Origin: Gallibacterium melopsittaci | Lineage (GTDB): Bacteria; Pseudomonadota; Gammaproteobacteria; Enterobacterales; Pasteurellaceae | Reading direction: 5' to 3' | Assembly: GCF_042433085.1 (NCBI RefSeq) | Contig: NZ_JBHLWA010000030.1 | Coordinates: forward strand, 1-64,000 | Length of the DNA: 64,000 nt | In this document: in pieces, positions 51,658 to 60,787 of the stretch | How the letters are laid out: every line of letters starts with the position of its first letter | How positions within the stretch are numbered: the stretch's first letter is position 1 | The notes under the pieces: generated by a model | Seen by the model: the letters and a program-made list of their open reading frames with translations, nothing else | Told to the model about the DNA's origin: nothing | The model's database searches: none | Program-made: the position numbers and the translations under genes

Positions 51658-52368
51658 ATGTCTATAACATGGAAGAAACTTTCACTTGCTGTTTTACTTG
51701 CATCAACAGCAATGACTGTTTCTGCGGCAAAAGTGGAACCTTATACTCAACCTGGCACTAATGCACAAGAAATGCTGCAACAAGCACCAATTCATTGGGT
51801 GTCAATTGAGCAGATTAAACAAAGTCTGGCTGGTAAAGGCCCAATTAATGTCAGTTTTGATATTGATGATACCGTGTTATTTTCTAGCCCTTGTTTCTAT
51901 TATGGCCAACAAAAATATTCACCAAATAGTTTTGACTATTTGAAAAATCAGGCATTCTGGGATGAAGTAAATGGTGGTTGTGATAAATATTCGATTCCAA
52001 AAGAAGCCGCTAAAGCATTAATTAAAATGCACCAAGAACGTGGTGATAGTGTTTACTTCATTACTGGTAGAACGGCAGGAAAAGTTGATGGTGTCACCCC
52101 AATTCTAGAAAAAGCATTAGGGGTAAAAAATATGCACCCTGTTGATTTTATGGGGGATCGTCCACGTACCACTAAATACAATAAAACCCCAGCAATCATT
52201 GAGCATAAAATCTCTATCCATTATGGAGATAGTGATGATGATATCTTAGCAGCAAAAGAGGCTGGTATTCGTGGTATTCGGATTATGCGAGCACAAAATT
52301 CTACCTATCTACCAATGCCAACGCTTGGTGGCTACGGCGAAGAAGTATTAATTAACTCAAGTTATTAA
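51658..52368 (+). CDS. aphA: Class B acid phosphatase
   Basis: AphA is a periplasmic HAD-superfamily phosphatase that dephosphorylates nucleotides and sugar phosphates. The 236-residue protein has a signal peptide ending T-V-S-A-A. It has the HAD motif F-D-I-D-D-T (nucleophile Asp68, acid Asp70), motif II Y-F-I-T-G-R-T and motif III Y-G-D-S-D-D-D. A strong AAGGAG lies upstream. It directly follows afuC, so uptake and hydrolysis of organic phosphates may once have been coordinated. Confidence 0.95.
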   Translation: MSITWKKLSLAVLLASTAMTVSAAKVEPYTQPGTNAQEMLQQAPIHWVSIEQIKQSLAGKGPINVSFDIDDTVLFSSPCFYYGQQKYSPNSFDYLKNQAFWDEVNGGCDKYSIPKEAAKALIKMHQERGDSVYFITGRTAGKVDGVTPILEKALGVKNMHPVDFMGDRPRTTKYNKTPAIIEHKISIHYGDSDDDILAAKEAGIRGIRIMRAQNSTYLPMPTLGGYGEEVLINSSY

Positions 52369-52913
52369 TCCAATTCATTCCACACCTCGCCCAATGTGAG
52401 AAAATCTTGTTTCAACATTGGGCGAATTTTTCCATTATGCATCGCTGCCGCTGGATGATACATTGGCAATAATAAAAATGAATTATCCCCTCTGGTTAAA
52501 GAAAATACTTGCCCGTGTACTTCACTAATCTTGAGATCAGGTAAAAACACAGATAATGCAATTCGCCCAAAAGGTACAATAATTCTAGGTTTAACTAATG
52601 CAATTTCCGCCTGCAATAACTCAGTAAATGCCGTAATTTCACGTTTATTAGGATCACGGTTTTCAGGACGAAATTTGACCACATTAGTTAAATAGATATT
52701 TTCTCTCTCTAGACCAATCGAGTTCAGCATTTGATCAAAGAACTTGCCACTTGTTCCTACAAACGGCCCTTTTTCTAGCTCATCTTTACCTGGTGCATCA
52801 CCAATAAACATAATTTCTGCTTGTTGATTGCCCCAACCAGAAGTTAGTTGCTGTTGTGGAAATTGTTGCTGCAACGCTGTTTGTAACGCTTGAATACTGA
52901 ACTCGACTGTCAT
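52365..52913 (-). CDS. Uracil-DNA glycosylase superfamily protein (family-4-like, cysteine-free)
   Basis: A 182-residue UDG-superfamily protein. Motif 1 is G-D-A-P-G-K-D-E (about 38-45), the family G-x-x-G-K-F-F-D-Q-M-L segment follows, and a later H-P-A-A-A motif closes the active site. Family-4 UDGs normally have four cysteines for an iron-sulphur cluster. This one contains no cysteine at all. It should remove uracil from DNA, but activity is not assured. It overlaps aphA by 4 bp at the 3' end and follows hemB by 4 bp. Confidence 0.82.
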   Translation of the reverse strand: MTVEFSIQALQTALQQQFPQQQLTSGWGNQQAEIMFIGDAPGKDELEKGPFVGTSGKFFDQMLNSIGLERENIYLTNVVKFRPENRDPNKREITAFTELLQAEIALVKPRIIVPFGRIALSVFLPDLKISEVHGQVFSLTRGDNSFLLLPMYHPAAAMHNGKIRPMLKQDFLTLGEVWNELD

Positions 52914-52917
52914 TATC

Positions 52918-53931
52918 TTACTTTTCTTCTGCTAACCATTGTGCAACTTGTTTCGCAAAGTAAGTCAAAATACCATCTGCACCAGCACGTTTAAAGCATA
53001 GTAAGCCTTCCATAATGCTCTCTTTTTCTTTCAACCAACCATTTTGAATTGCAGCCATTTGCATCGCATATTCACCCGATACTTGATAAGCAAATGTTGG
53101 TACACCGAAATGTTGTTTCACACGCCATACCATATCTAAATACGGCATACCTGGTTTTACCATTACCATATCCGCCCCTTCTTGCAAATCTAAACCTACT
53201 TCTTGTAAGCCTTCATCACTATTTGCAGGATCAAGCTGATAAGTAAATTTATTTCCCCCTTTGAGATTTACAGAAGAACCAACTGCATCACGGAAAGGAC
53301 CATAAAAACAAGACGCATATTTTGCCGAATATGCCATAATTAATGTGTTAATAAGGCCATTGGCTTCGAGTTCACGACGAATTGCACCAATACGTCCATC
53401 CATCATATCACTTGGTGCAACCACATCTGCTCCAGCTTGTGCATGAGAAAGTGCTTGTTTTACTAATACTTCAGTCGTAATGTCGTTTAAAACATAACCC
53501 GTTTCATCAATAATTCCATCTTGACCGTGAGTCGTAAAAGGATCTAATGCAACATCTGTCATTACCCCTAATTCTGGATAAGCCTGTTTTAATGCGCGTA
53601 CTGCTCGTTGTGCCAAACCATGTGGATTATAGGCTTCTTCTGCCATTAATGATTTTTTCTCTTGTGGCACCACTGGAAATAAGGCAATCATTGGTACACC
53701 ATACTTCACCAACTCTCCCGCCTCAATCAATAACTGATCAATGGTTAAGCGTTCTACACCTGGCATAGATGGCACAGGTTCACGCTGATTTTCTCCCTCA
53801 ATCACAAATACAGGGTAAATTAAATCATCCACACTCAGTTTATTTTCTGCCATTAAACGACGACTAAAATCTTGTTTACGCATTCTACGCATTCTGCGTA
53901 CAGGAAATTCTGAAAAAATTTGTTGAGTCAT
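52918..53931 (-). CDS. hemB: Delta-aminolevulinic acid dehydratase (porphobilinogen synthase)
   Basis: HemB condenses two 5-aminolevulinate molecules to porphobilinogen in haem synthesis. The 337-residue enzyme shows the Schiff-base lysines in S-A-K-Y-A-S and M-V-K-P-G-M-P-Y-L-D. The metal loop reads D-V-A-L-D-P-F-T-T-H-G, with Asp and Ala in place of cysteines, so it is the Mg-dependent, zinc-free class. It lies between the udg-like gene and tatC on one strand; a terminator before tatC's end suggests its own promoter. Confidence 0.96.
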   Translation of the reverse strand: MTQQIFSEFPVRRMRRMRKQDFSRRLMAENKLSVDDLIYPVFVIEGENQREPVPSMPGVERLTIDQLLIEAGELVKYGVPMIALFPVVPQEKKSLMAEEAYNPHGLAQRAVRALKQAYPELGVMTDVALDPFTTHGQDGIIDETGYVLNDITTEVLVKQALSHAQAGADVVAPSDMMDGRIGAIRRELEANGLINTLIMAYSAKYASCFYGPFRDAVGSSVNLKGGNKFTYQLDPANSDEGLQEVGLDLQEGADMVMVKPGMPYLDMVWRVKQHFGVPTFAYQVSGEYAMQMAAIQNGWLKEKESIMEGLLCFKRAGADGILTYFAKQVAQWLAEEK

Positions 53932-53976
53932 AATTATCTTCCTTGTTTTTTACTTTCGTTATTTTCTTATAATGTA

Positions 53977-54001
53977 GAAACCGCCAAGATATGGCGGTTT
54001 C
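53977..54001 (-). terminator. Terminator after tatC
   Basis: The 9-bp perfect stem GAAACCGCC/GGCGGTTTC with a 7-base loop. On the minus strand it is followed by TACATTATAAG. Confidence 0.7.
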
Positions 54002-54029
54002 CTCCTAAAATGATTGAAAAATAATGAAT

Positions 54030-54761
54030 TTACTCTTCTTCTTTTGGTTGATAGAAGCGAGCAAAAAACACGCCGACTTCAAATAAAAGATACATTGGTA
54101 CAGCGAGCAATGTTTGAGAAAAGACATCTGGTGGGGTTAATAGCATACCGATCACAAATGCCCCGACTAAAATGTAAGGACGTTTCTCTTTTAAACCAGA
54201 AACGCTCACCACCCCACTCCAACATAATAAAATAATGGCAACAGGTACTTCAAAACAGATACCAAACGCTAAAAATAGCGTTAATACAAAATCCAAATAA
54301 CTACTAATATCTGTTGCGATTGCCACACTTTCTGGGGCAGTTTTGGTTAAAAATGAGAACACAAGCGGAAAAACTACATAATAGGCAAATGCCACGCCCA
54401 CATAAAATAATAATGTACTCGAAATGAGTAACGGATAAATCAAACGTTTTTCATGTTTATATAACGCTGGTGCGATAAATGCCCAGACTTGATACAAAAT
54501 ATAAGGAACTGATAAAAAAATTGCCGTAATTGCTGTTAATTTTATTGGCGTAAAAAATGGTGCAACAATATTCGTTGCAATCATTGTCGAGTTATTCGGT
54601 AATTCCTTAATTAATGGTTCTGAAACGATATGATAAATATCATTTGCAAAATAAACTAATGCGATAAACACAATCAGCACACATACAAAACTTTTTAAAA
54701 TGCGATTGCGTAACTCAACTAAATGGGTAATTAGCGGTTGAGATTCATCAACACTCGGCAT
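54030..54761 (-). CDS. tatC: Twin-arginine translocase subunit TatC
   Basis: TatC is the receptor for twin-arginine signal peptides. The 243-residue protein has six membrane helices. The N-terminal L-I-T-H-L-V-E-L-R-N-R motif, the F-x-x-P-I-K-L-T periplasmic loop and F-G-I-C-F-E-V-P-V in helix 4 are family signatures. The C-terminus is charged (Q-P-K-E-E-E). It follows tatB by 27 bp. Confidence 0.96.
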   Translation of the reverse strand: MPSVDESQPLITHLVELRNRILKSFVCVLIVFIALVYFANDIYHIVSEPLIKELPNNSTMIATNIVAPFFTPIKLTAITAIFLSVPYILYQVWAFIAPALYKHEKRLIYPLLISSTLLFYVGVAFAYYVVFPLVFSFLTKTAPESVAIATDISSYLDFVLTLFLAFGICFEVPVAIILLCWSGVVSVSGLKEKRPYILVGAFVIGMLLTPPDVFSQTLLAVPMYLLFEVGVFFARFYQPKEEE

Positions 54762-54788
54762 AACCTTCCCTCATTGATAACAACACAA

Positions 54789-55328
54789 TTAAGATTCTTT
54801 TTTCTCTGGATGATTGATGATAGTTGCTTGCTGTTCATTTGGCATTGGATCATAAGTTGCTAGATCATCACTATGCTGTTCTAGAATTAATTTTTCCTCA
54901 TCAATTTCTGCCAATTCAGCCTGTTCATCAGGTAAAACGTCTGTATGAGTAGCTGTGGCAACAGATGATTCTGCAGAAGGTGTATTAACTGATGACTTTA
55001 ATTGATCAACTGCTTGATGTGCCACTTGAGTTTGCTGATCGAGCTGCTGCTGCATTTTTGCTGCCGAAGCCTTTAACTCTTCGACTGTTTTACTCAACTC
55101 TGGCGAAAGTGCTGATAAATTCAAATGTTCAGCTTTTTTAATACTTTCTTGCAGCTCTTGTAACTTTAATTCTTGTGCTAGTTCTGTTTGTACATTATTT
55201 GCAAGATTACGTAATGTACGAATCCAACTAACTACGGTACGAATAGCCACAGGCAAACGCTGTGGCCCTAATACAACTAAACCGATGACAAAAATCAGAA
55301 CAAGTTCTGAAAAACCTATATCAAACAC
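54789..55328 (-). CDS. tatB: Twin-arginine translocase subunit TatB
   Basis: TatB, 179 residues, has one N-terminal helix (M-F-D-I-G-F-S-E-L-V-L-I-F-V-I-G-L-V-V-L-G-P-Q-R-L-P). An amphipathic helix and a long charged tail rich in Q and E follow. The E-L near residue 8 and G-P-Q-R-L-P are the TatB hallmarks. It begins 2 bp after tatA. Confidence 0.95.
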   Translation of the reverse strand: MFDIGFSELVLIFVIGLVVLGPQRLPVAIRTVVSWIRTLRNLANNVQTELAQELKLQELQESIKKAEHLNLSALSPELSKTVEELKASAAKMQQQLDQQTQVAHQAVDQLKSSVNTPSAESSVATATHTDVLPDEQAELAEIDEEKLILEQHSDDLATYDPMPNEQQATIINHPEKKES

Positions 55329-55330
55329 GG

Positions 55331-55561
55331 TTATGCCTGCTCTTTATCTTTGCTTTTTGCTGTTTCGCTAGTAGAACTGGTTTGTGATTCAATAGATTTC
55401 TTAAATTCAGCATCTTTTTCACTGTCTTCGCTCATTGCTTTTTTAAAGCCTTTTACTGATTCACCAAGATCTGAACCTAAGGTTTTTAATTTCTTTGTTC
55501 CGAAAAGCAATACAACAATTAAGACAATAATCAGTAATTGCCAAATACTAATTCCACCCAT
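55331..55561 (-). CDS. tatA: Twin-arginine translocase subunit TatA
   Basis: TatA, 76 residues, builds the translocation pore. The N-terminus I-S-I-W-Q-L-L-I-I-V-L-I-V-V-L-L-F-G-T-K-K-L holds the single helix and the F-G-T-K-K-L turn. The amphipathic helix G-S-D-L-G-E-S-V-K-G-F-K-K-A-M follows. It heads tatABC. Confidence 0.96.
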   Translation of the reverse strand: MGGISIWQLLIIVLIVVLLFGTKKLKTLGSDLGESVKGFKKAMSEDSEKDAEFKKSIESQTSSTSETAKSKDKEQA

Positions 55562-55639
55562 AATAATACCTCTATAAGTAAAAAAATTTCGTAGATTATA
55601 CCGCTACTCTTAGTCATAAGACTAGTCGTAATCCATGTA

Positions 55640-57280
55640 TTATTTCTTTAACGCACTTCTCACTAGCATTACACTGGCAAGAAGTAATAATCCTACACTT
55701 AGCCAACTTGGTAAAAAATGATAGCCAAATAACGCGCCAAAGAATAGCAAACTCGCCACAATAACGCTATACACCCGTTGGGTATTTTTTCGTTGCTGTA
55801 ATTTAAATTCTCGCCGCATCAACACAAGTTCACGTTTAATCTCTTTCTGTTCCAATAATGCTTGATGCAACGTTTGTGGGAAAGAAGCAAAATGTTCACG
55901 CAAATAAGGAATATGCGATTGAAAATCACGATACATTTTCTTCATGCTAATTTGTTCATTCATCCAATTTTGTAAGAATGGTTTAGCCGTTTGCCATAAA
56001 TCAAGTTGCGGATATAACTGACGGCCTAGCCCCTCAATATATAACAATGTTTTTTGCAATAGCACTAATTGCGGTTGTACCTGCATTTGAAAGCGGCGTG
56101 CTGTATTAAACAAATTCAATAGCACATGGCCAAAAGAGATTTCCGCTAATGGTTTAGAAAAGATCGGTTCACAAACCACTCGAAACGCCTGCTCAAATTC
56201 ATCTAAGTCAGTATCTTCTGGTACCCATCCTGAATCAATATGCAACTGTGCTACTCGCCGATAATCTCGATTAAAGAACGCTAAAAAGTTTTCTGCCAAA
56301 TAACGTTTATCCTCACTATTTAATGTTCCTACAATCCCACAATCGATACCAATATACTGTGGCGATTCTGGATGTTCATAGCTAACAAAGATATTGCCTG
56401 GGTGCATATCTGCATGAAAGAAACTATCTCGAAATACCTGGGTAAAAAATACTTGTACACCTCGTTCTGCCAACATTTTCATATCTGTACCATTGGCTTC
56501 TAACGCAGCGATATCTGAAATAGGAATCCCGTAAATACGTTCCATCACAATCACATTTTTGTGACAAAAATCAGGATACATTTCAGGAATATATAACATA
56601 GGACTATCAGCAAAGTTTTGTCGTAACTGTATCGCATTTGACATTTCTTGTCGCAGATCTAATTCTGCCAATAACGTTTTTTCATACTCTTGTACGACTT
56701 CTACAGGACGCAAACGATAGCCCTCTCGTGTCAAACGTGGGATCCATTTTGCAATGCGATACATTAACGCAATATCCAACGCAATCACAGGTTGAATATC
56801 TGGGCGTATGACTTTAAAAACGACTTCTTTCCCAGCTAAAGGCTGGTCAGCATTAAAACGTCCTGTATGCACTTGTGCAATCGATGCAGAAGCTAGCGCA
56901 TTTTCATCAAATTGATCAAACCACTGTTCAATTTTGCCCCCCAATGCTTTCTCAATTTCCGCTCGTGCTAGTTCGCCAGAAAATGGTGTCACTTTATCTT
57001 GTAATAAGGCTAACTCATCCGCAATCTCTGGTGGGAAGAGATCTCGTCGAGTTGACAGCATTTGCCCAAATTTAATCCAAACTGGACCTAATGTTTGAAA
57101 AGCCAAACGTAAACGCATTCCTAATGATTTTTCAGAATGCTCATTTTTAATCCAGAAAAGTAATTTACTCGCACAACGAAGTGGACGGGTGAGTGCTATT
57201 TCAGGCAATGCTTCATCTAATCCATATTGCAACATAACCTTAGCGATTTGATAGAAACGACAATAGTGTTTTAACTTCAT
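55640..57280 (-). CDS. ubiB: Ubiquinone biosynthesis atypical kinase UbiB
   Basis: UbiB is a membrane-bound ADCK/COQ8-like ATPase needed for ubiquinone synthesis. The 546-residue protein has the KxGQ motif (K-F-G-Q-M-L-S), the nucleotide-binding region with A-S-I-A-Q-V-H, H-A-D-M-H-P-G-N-I-F and G-I-D-C-G-I-V-G. Two C-terminal helices (about 495-540) anchor it. Its start overlaps the stop of ubiJ by 4 bp. Confidence 0.96.
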   Translation of the reverse strand: MKLKHYCRFYQIAKVMLQYGLDEALPEIALTRPLRCASKLLFWIKNEHSEKSLGMRLRLAFQTLGPVWIKFGQMLSTRRDLFPPEIADELALLQDKVTPFSGELARAEIEKALGGKIEQWFDQFDENALASASIAQVHTGRFNADQPLAGKEVVFKVIRPDIQPVIALDIALMYRIAKWIPRLTREGYRLRPVEVVQEYEKTLLAELDLRQEMSNAIQLRQNFADSPMLYIPEMYPDFCHKNVIVMERIYGIPISDIAALEANGTDMKMLAERGVQVFFTQVFRDSFFHADMHPGNIFVSYEHPESPQYIGIDCGIVGTLNSEDKRYLAENFLAFFNRDYRRVAQLHIDSGWVPEDTDLDEFEQAFRVVCEPIFSKPLAEISFGHVLLNLFNTARRFQMQVQPQLVLLQKTLLYIEGLGRQLYPQLDLWQTAKPFLQNWMNEQISMKKMYRDFQSHIPYLREHFASFPQTLHQALLEQKEIKRELVLMRREFKLQQRKNTQRVYSVIVASLLFFGALFGYHFLPSWLSVGLLLLASVMLVRSALKK

Positions 57281-57909
57281 ACTTTTCCTGTCAACCGATT
57301 GATCTTGTCCTCAAGTCGTTGTACATCTTCGCCTAAACTCTCAACTTGATCATAAAAATCTAACAAAGCCAATGAAGGAGCAATTACTTGCCACTCTTCT
57401 GTTAAACGTTCGCCCCAATGACGTTCTGTCGTTTGAAATTGACGTTTAAGGCGTTGTTGTAATTGTTGCGTACCACGACTCAAAGTATGTGCCATAACAT
57501 CGCCTAAATATGGCGCTAATAGTTCTGCTGGATCTTTTTCTAACTTTTCAACCAATGCCACTGTATCTTGCAACACTTGCAAATCGCCTTGAAAAACAAT
57601 TTTCTGGCGATTAATAAACTCTGCTAATTGGCTTTTTTGAGGACGTTGCCACAATATATTTGCATCTGCACATACCACACAATCTGCCTCTCCTTCATAC
57701 TCGGTTAAAATATCTACTCGTTGTTGAGAAAACAGAAGAAAGCCGTGTCCACCCTGCTTAAAAGAAAAAGACAATACTTTATTATTTAATTTACGCAAAT
57801 AAGGTTCTACCCCTTCACTGCGTTGGATTAAATAATTAAGTCCTTGCTCCAACAAGCTATTAGCCATTTGTGGCAACATTAATTGCTGTTTAAGGGAAGA
57901 AAGAAGCAT
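57277..57909 (-). CDS. ubiJ: Ubiquinone biosynthesis accessory factor UbiJ
   Basis: UbiJ is an SCP2-domain lipid-binding protein that with UbiK supports the soluble ubiquinone synthesis complex. The 210-residue protein has an SCP2 domain (about 15-110) and a C-terminal coiled coil (Q-V-E-S-L-G-E-D-V-Q-R-L-E-D-K-I-N-R-L). Its place between ubiE and ubiB matches E. coli. Confidence 0.93.
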   Translation of the reverse strand: MLLSSLKQQLMLPQMANSLLEQGLNYLIQRSEGVEPYLRKLNNKVLSFSFKQGGHGFLLFSQQRVDILTEYEGEADCVVCADANILWQRPQKSQLAEFINRQKIVFQGDLQVLQDTVALVEKLEKDPAELLAPYLGDVMAHTLSRGTQQLQQRLKRQFQTTERHWGERLTEEWQVIAPSLALLDFYDQVESLGEDVQRLEDKINRLTGKV

Positions 57910-57917
57910 AGTATTCC

Positions 57918-58694
57918 TTAAAACTTATAACCACGGTGTAAGGCAACAATGCCAGCGGTTAAGTTAAAATATTGCGTTTGTTCAAACCCAGCATCAATCA
58001 TCATTTGTTCTAACACAGATTGTTCTGGATGCATGCGAATTGATTCAGCTAAATAGCGATAACTATCCGCATCATTCACTACCACTTCACCCACTTTCGG
58101 CAAAATATTAAATGAATAAAAGTTATAGACCTTACTTAATGGTTCAAGAATTGGTTTGGAAAACTCTAACACTAATAAACGACCGCCAGGCTTTAATACA
58201 CGGTACATAGAACGTAATGCTTTGTCTTTATCTGTTACATTACGCAAACCAAAGCTAATCACAATACAGTCAAAAGTATTATCTGCAAATGGCAACATTT
58301 CTGCGTTAGCTTGTACATACTCAACATTACCAACTACCCCTAAGTTACGCAGTTTTTCCCTACCAACTTGCAACATTGAGTCGTTAATATCCGCTAAAAT
58401 AACTTGTCCTGTTTCACCAACAATCCGCGAAAATTTAGCAGTAAAATCACCTGTTCCTCCTGCTAAATCAAGCACTTTTTGTCCTTTGCGTACACCACTA
58501 CAATCAATCGTAAATCGCTTCCAAACACGGTGAATCCCAAAAGATAACAAATCATTCATCAAATCATATTTCGCTGCCACTGAATGGAAAACATTGGCAA
58601 CTAATTGTTGTTTTTCTGCTTTGGCGACAGTTTTAAAACCAAAATGGGTAACTTCCTCACTCATTTCAGTTTGTTTTTGATGTTGTTGTTCCAT
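57918..58694 (-). CDS. ubiE: Ubiquinone/menaquinone methyltransferase UbiE
   Basis: UbiE C-methylates intermediates of ubiquinone and menaquinone. The 258-residue SAM methyltransferase has motif I V-L-D-L-A-G-G-T-G-D-F (about 77-87), Y-D-L-M-N-D-L-L-S-F-G-I-H-R near the start, and S-F-G-L-R-N-V-T-D. It starts 9 bp after pepD, so it may share a transcript with it. Confidence 0.96.
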   Translation of the reverse strand: MEQQHQKQTEMSEEVTHFGFKTVAKAEKQQLVANVFHSVAAKYDLMNDLLSFGIHRVWKRFTIDCSGVRKGQKVLDLAGGTGDFTAKFSRIVGETGQVILADINDSMLQVGREKLRNLGVVGNVEYVQANAEMLPFADNTFDCIVISFGLRNVTDKDKALRSMYRVLKPGGRLLVLEFSKPILEPLSKVYNFYSFNILPKVGEVVVNDADSYRYLAESIRMHPEQSVLEQMMIDAGFEQTQYFNLTAGIVALHRGYKF

Positions 58695-58703
58695 CCCTTA
58701 TCC

Positions 58704-60161
58704 TTATTTTTGTGCTGGTATATTCGCTAATAATTGCGTTAATAATTGCCAATACGTTGCTACTGCTGGAATATGACAACGCTCATCTGGAGAGTGTGCA
58801 CCGAGAATTGTTGGCCCAATAGAAACCATTTGCATATGCGGATAAACCTTATTAATCAAACCACATTCCAACCCTGCGTGAATCACTTTAATCACGCTTT
58901 CTTTACCAAGAATTTGAGCATATAGTGCTTTCGTTTGTTTAACGATAGCCGATTCAGCTTGTGGTTCCCAACCTGGGTAGCGTCCTGAGAACTTCACGTC
59001 TGCCCCTGCTAAACGACAAACTGAACGGACTAAACTCACCACAGTATCTTGTCCATGTTCATTTAATGAGCGTGCTAATAGGGTTAATTTAATCTCTTGT
59101 TCCCGTGTTTCTAATACGCCTAAACTAATTGAACTCTCTACAACATCTGGCAAAGTATCACTATAACGTATTACGCCATTTGGTAAGCCATTAATTAAAT
59201 CCAATAACGTTACTGTTTGTCCAAATGAAAAGCCTTGATTTACCGTTGTAGTCGAAAGTTCTAGCGTTAAATTAGTTTCGGCTTGAGATAGGGCAGCTTT
59301 TAACTCATCAGTTAATTTAGCCAATACTGTTTTAAATTGTTCACTTTCTGCTCGATCAACAATCACAGTCGCAAACGCCTCACGTGGAATCGCATTTCTC
59401 ACTGATCCACCAGCAATATCAGCTACACGAAATCTGACTTGTGTAGCAGCTTGTTCCAATAAGCGAGCTAATAATTTAATCGCATTACCACGATTAAGAT
59501 GAATATCTGCTCCTGAATGTCCACCTCTTAACCCAGTTAATGCAATATGCCATGCTTCTTCATTGGCTGTAATCGCTTGCCAAGTAATTGGATAACGAAT
59601 ATCGACATCTTCGCCACCAGCACAACCAATATAAATTTCCCCTTCTTCTTCCGTATCGGTATTAATCATAATTTGGCTATGTAACCAGTTTGGTTGTAAT
59701 CCTAAGGCACCACCCATTCCTGTCTCTTCACTTGCAGTCAATAATACTTCCAATGCTGGATGGGCAACATCTTCACTATCCAATACTGCTAGACAAGATG
59801 CCATTCCGATACCATTATCTGCACCTAAAGTCGTTCCCTTCGCTTTGACCCAATCCCCATCTACATAAGGCAAAATTGGATCAGTCAAAAAGTTATGTGC
59901 GGTATTTTTATTTGCTTGTGGCACCATATCTAAATGTGCTTGTAATGCGACTGGTTGACGATTTTCCATTCCTGAAGTTGCGGGTTTACGAATCAAAATA
60001 TTGCCAGCGTGATCTTGTTCTACCCAGAGTTGTTTTTGTTTTGCCCAATTAATGATGAAATCTGCGAGTGCTTGTTCATGATGAGATGGATGTGGAATCG
60101 AACAGATGGTTGCAAACCATTTCCAGATAAGTTTTGGCGATAATTCAGTAATTGACGACAT
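58704..60161 (-). CDS. pepD: Aminoacyl-histidine dipeptidase (peptidase D)
   Basis: PepD is a cytosolic M20-family metallopeptidase that cleaves X-His and other dipeptides. The 485-residue protein shows metal ligands in Q-A-H-L-D-M-V-P, G-A-D-N-G-I-G, E-E-T-G-M-G and the terminal G-A-H-S-P-D-E-R. H-A-G-L-E-C-G lies near residue 425. Length and motifs are complete. It is divergent from gpt. Confidence 0.95.
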   Translation of the reverse strand: MSSITELSPKLIWKWFATICSIPHPSHHEQALADFIINWAKQKQLWVEQDHAGNILIRKPATSGMENRQPVALQAHLDMVPQANKNTAHNFLTDPILPYVDGDWVKAKGTTLGADNGIGMASCLAVLDSEDVAHPALEVLLTASEETGMGGALGLQPNWLHSQIMINTDTEEEGEIYIGCAGGEDVDIRYPITWQAITANEEAWHIALTGLRGGHSGADIHLNRGNAIKLLARLLEQAATQVRFRVADIAGGSVRNAIPREAFATVIVDRAESEQFKTVLAKLTDELKAALSQAETNLTLELSTTTVNQGFSFGQTVTLLDLINGLPNGVIRYSDTLPDVVESSISLGVLETREQEIKLTLLARSLNEHGQDTVVSLVRSVCRLAGADVKFSGRYPGWEPQAESAIVKQTKALYAQILGKESVIKVIHAGLECGLINKVYPHMQMVSIGPTILGAHSPDERCHIPAVATYWQLLTQLLANIPAQK

Positions 60162-60298
60162 AAAACTCCCTCTAATATCGTAATTTTTATCTAAAATAAA
60201 AAGAAATTGCGTTAAATGATAGCACGAAAAACAATTTCAGGTTATCCTTACGCAATTTTATTTATCACTTCAAATCAAAAACATAAGGTATAGTTATT

Positions 60299-60757
60299 AT
60301 GAGCGAAAAATATGTTGTTACTTGGGATATGTTTCATATGCACGCACGCAAACTTTCTGAACGTTTGCTCCCTGCATCACAATGGAAAGGGATTATTGCT
60401 GTAAGTCGTGGTGGTTTATTCCCAGCAGCAGTTATTGCACGTGAATTAGGTATTCGTCTAGTAGAAACGGTATGCATTGCAAGTTACGACCATGATCAAC
60501 AAGGGACATTAAAAGTGTTACATCGTGCAGAAGGGGATGGTGAAGGTTTTATCGTTGTAGATGATTTAGTGGATACTGGTAATACTGCTCGTGCTATTCG
60601 TGAAATGTATCCAAAAGCAAAATTTGTCACTGTGTTCGCTAAACCAACTGGTGCACCATTAGTCGATGATTATATCGTTGATATTCCACAAAATACTTGG
60701 ATTGAACAACCTTGGGATATGGGTATTACCTTTGTTCCACCACTCTCTCGTAAATAA
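60299..60757 (+). CDS. gpt: Xanthine-guanine phosphoribosyltransferase
   Basis: Gpt salvages guanine, xanthine and hypoxanthine by adding phosphoribose. The 152-residue enzyme has the PRPP motif V-V-D-D-L-V-D-T-G-N-T-A (about 85-96) and the early S-R-G-G-L-F-P-A loop. The W-D-M-G-I-T-F-V-P-P C-terminus is the Gpt signature. It lies next to pepD, as in Haemophilus. Confidence 0.96.
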   Translation: MSEKYVVTWDMFHMHARKLSERLLPASQWKGIIAVSRGGLFPAAVIARELGIRLVETVCIASYDHDQQGTLKVLHRAEGDGEGFIVVDDLVDTGNTARAIREMYPKAKFVTVFAKPTGAPLVDDYIVDIPQNTWIEQPWDMGITFVPPLSRK

Positions 60758-60787
60758 TTTTAAGCTCAAAAACATTTGGAGTTGCTT

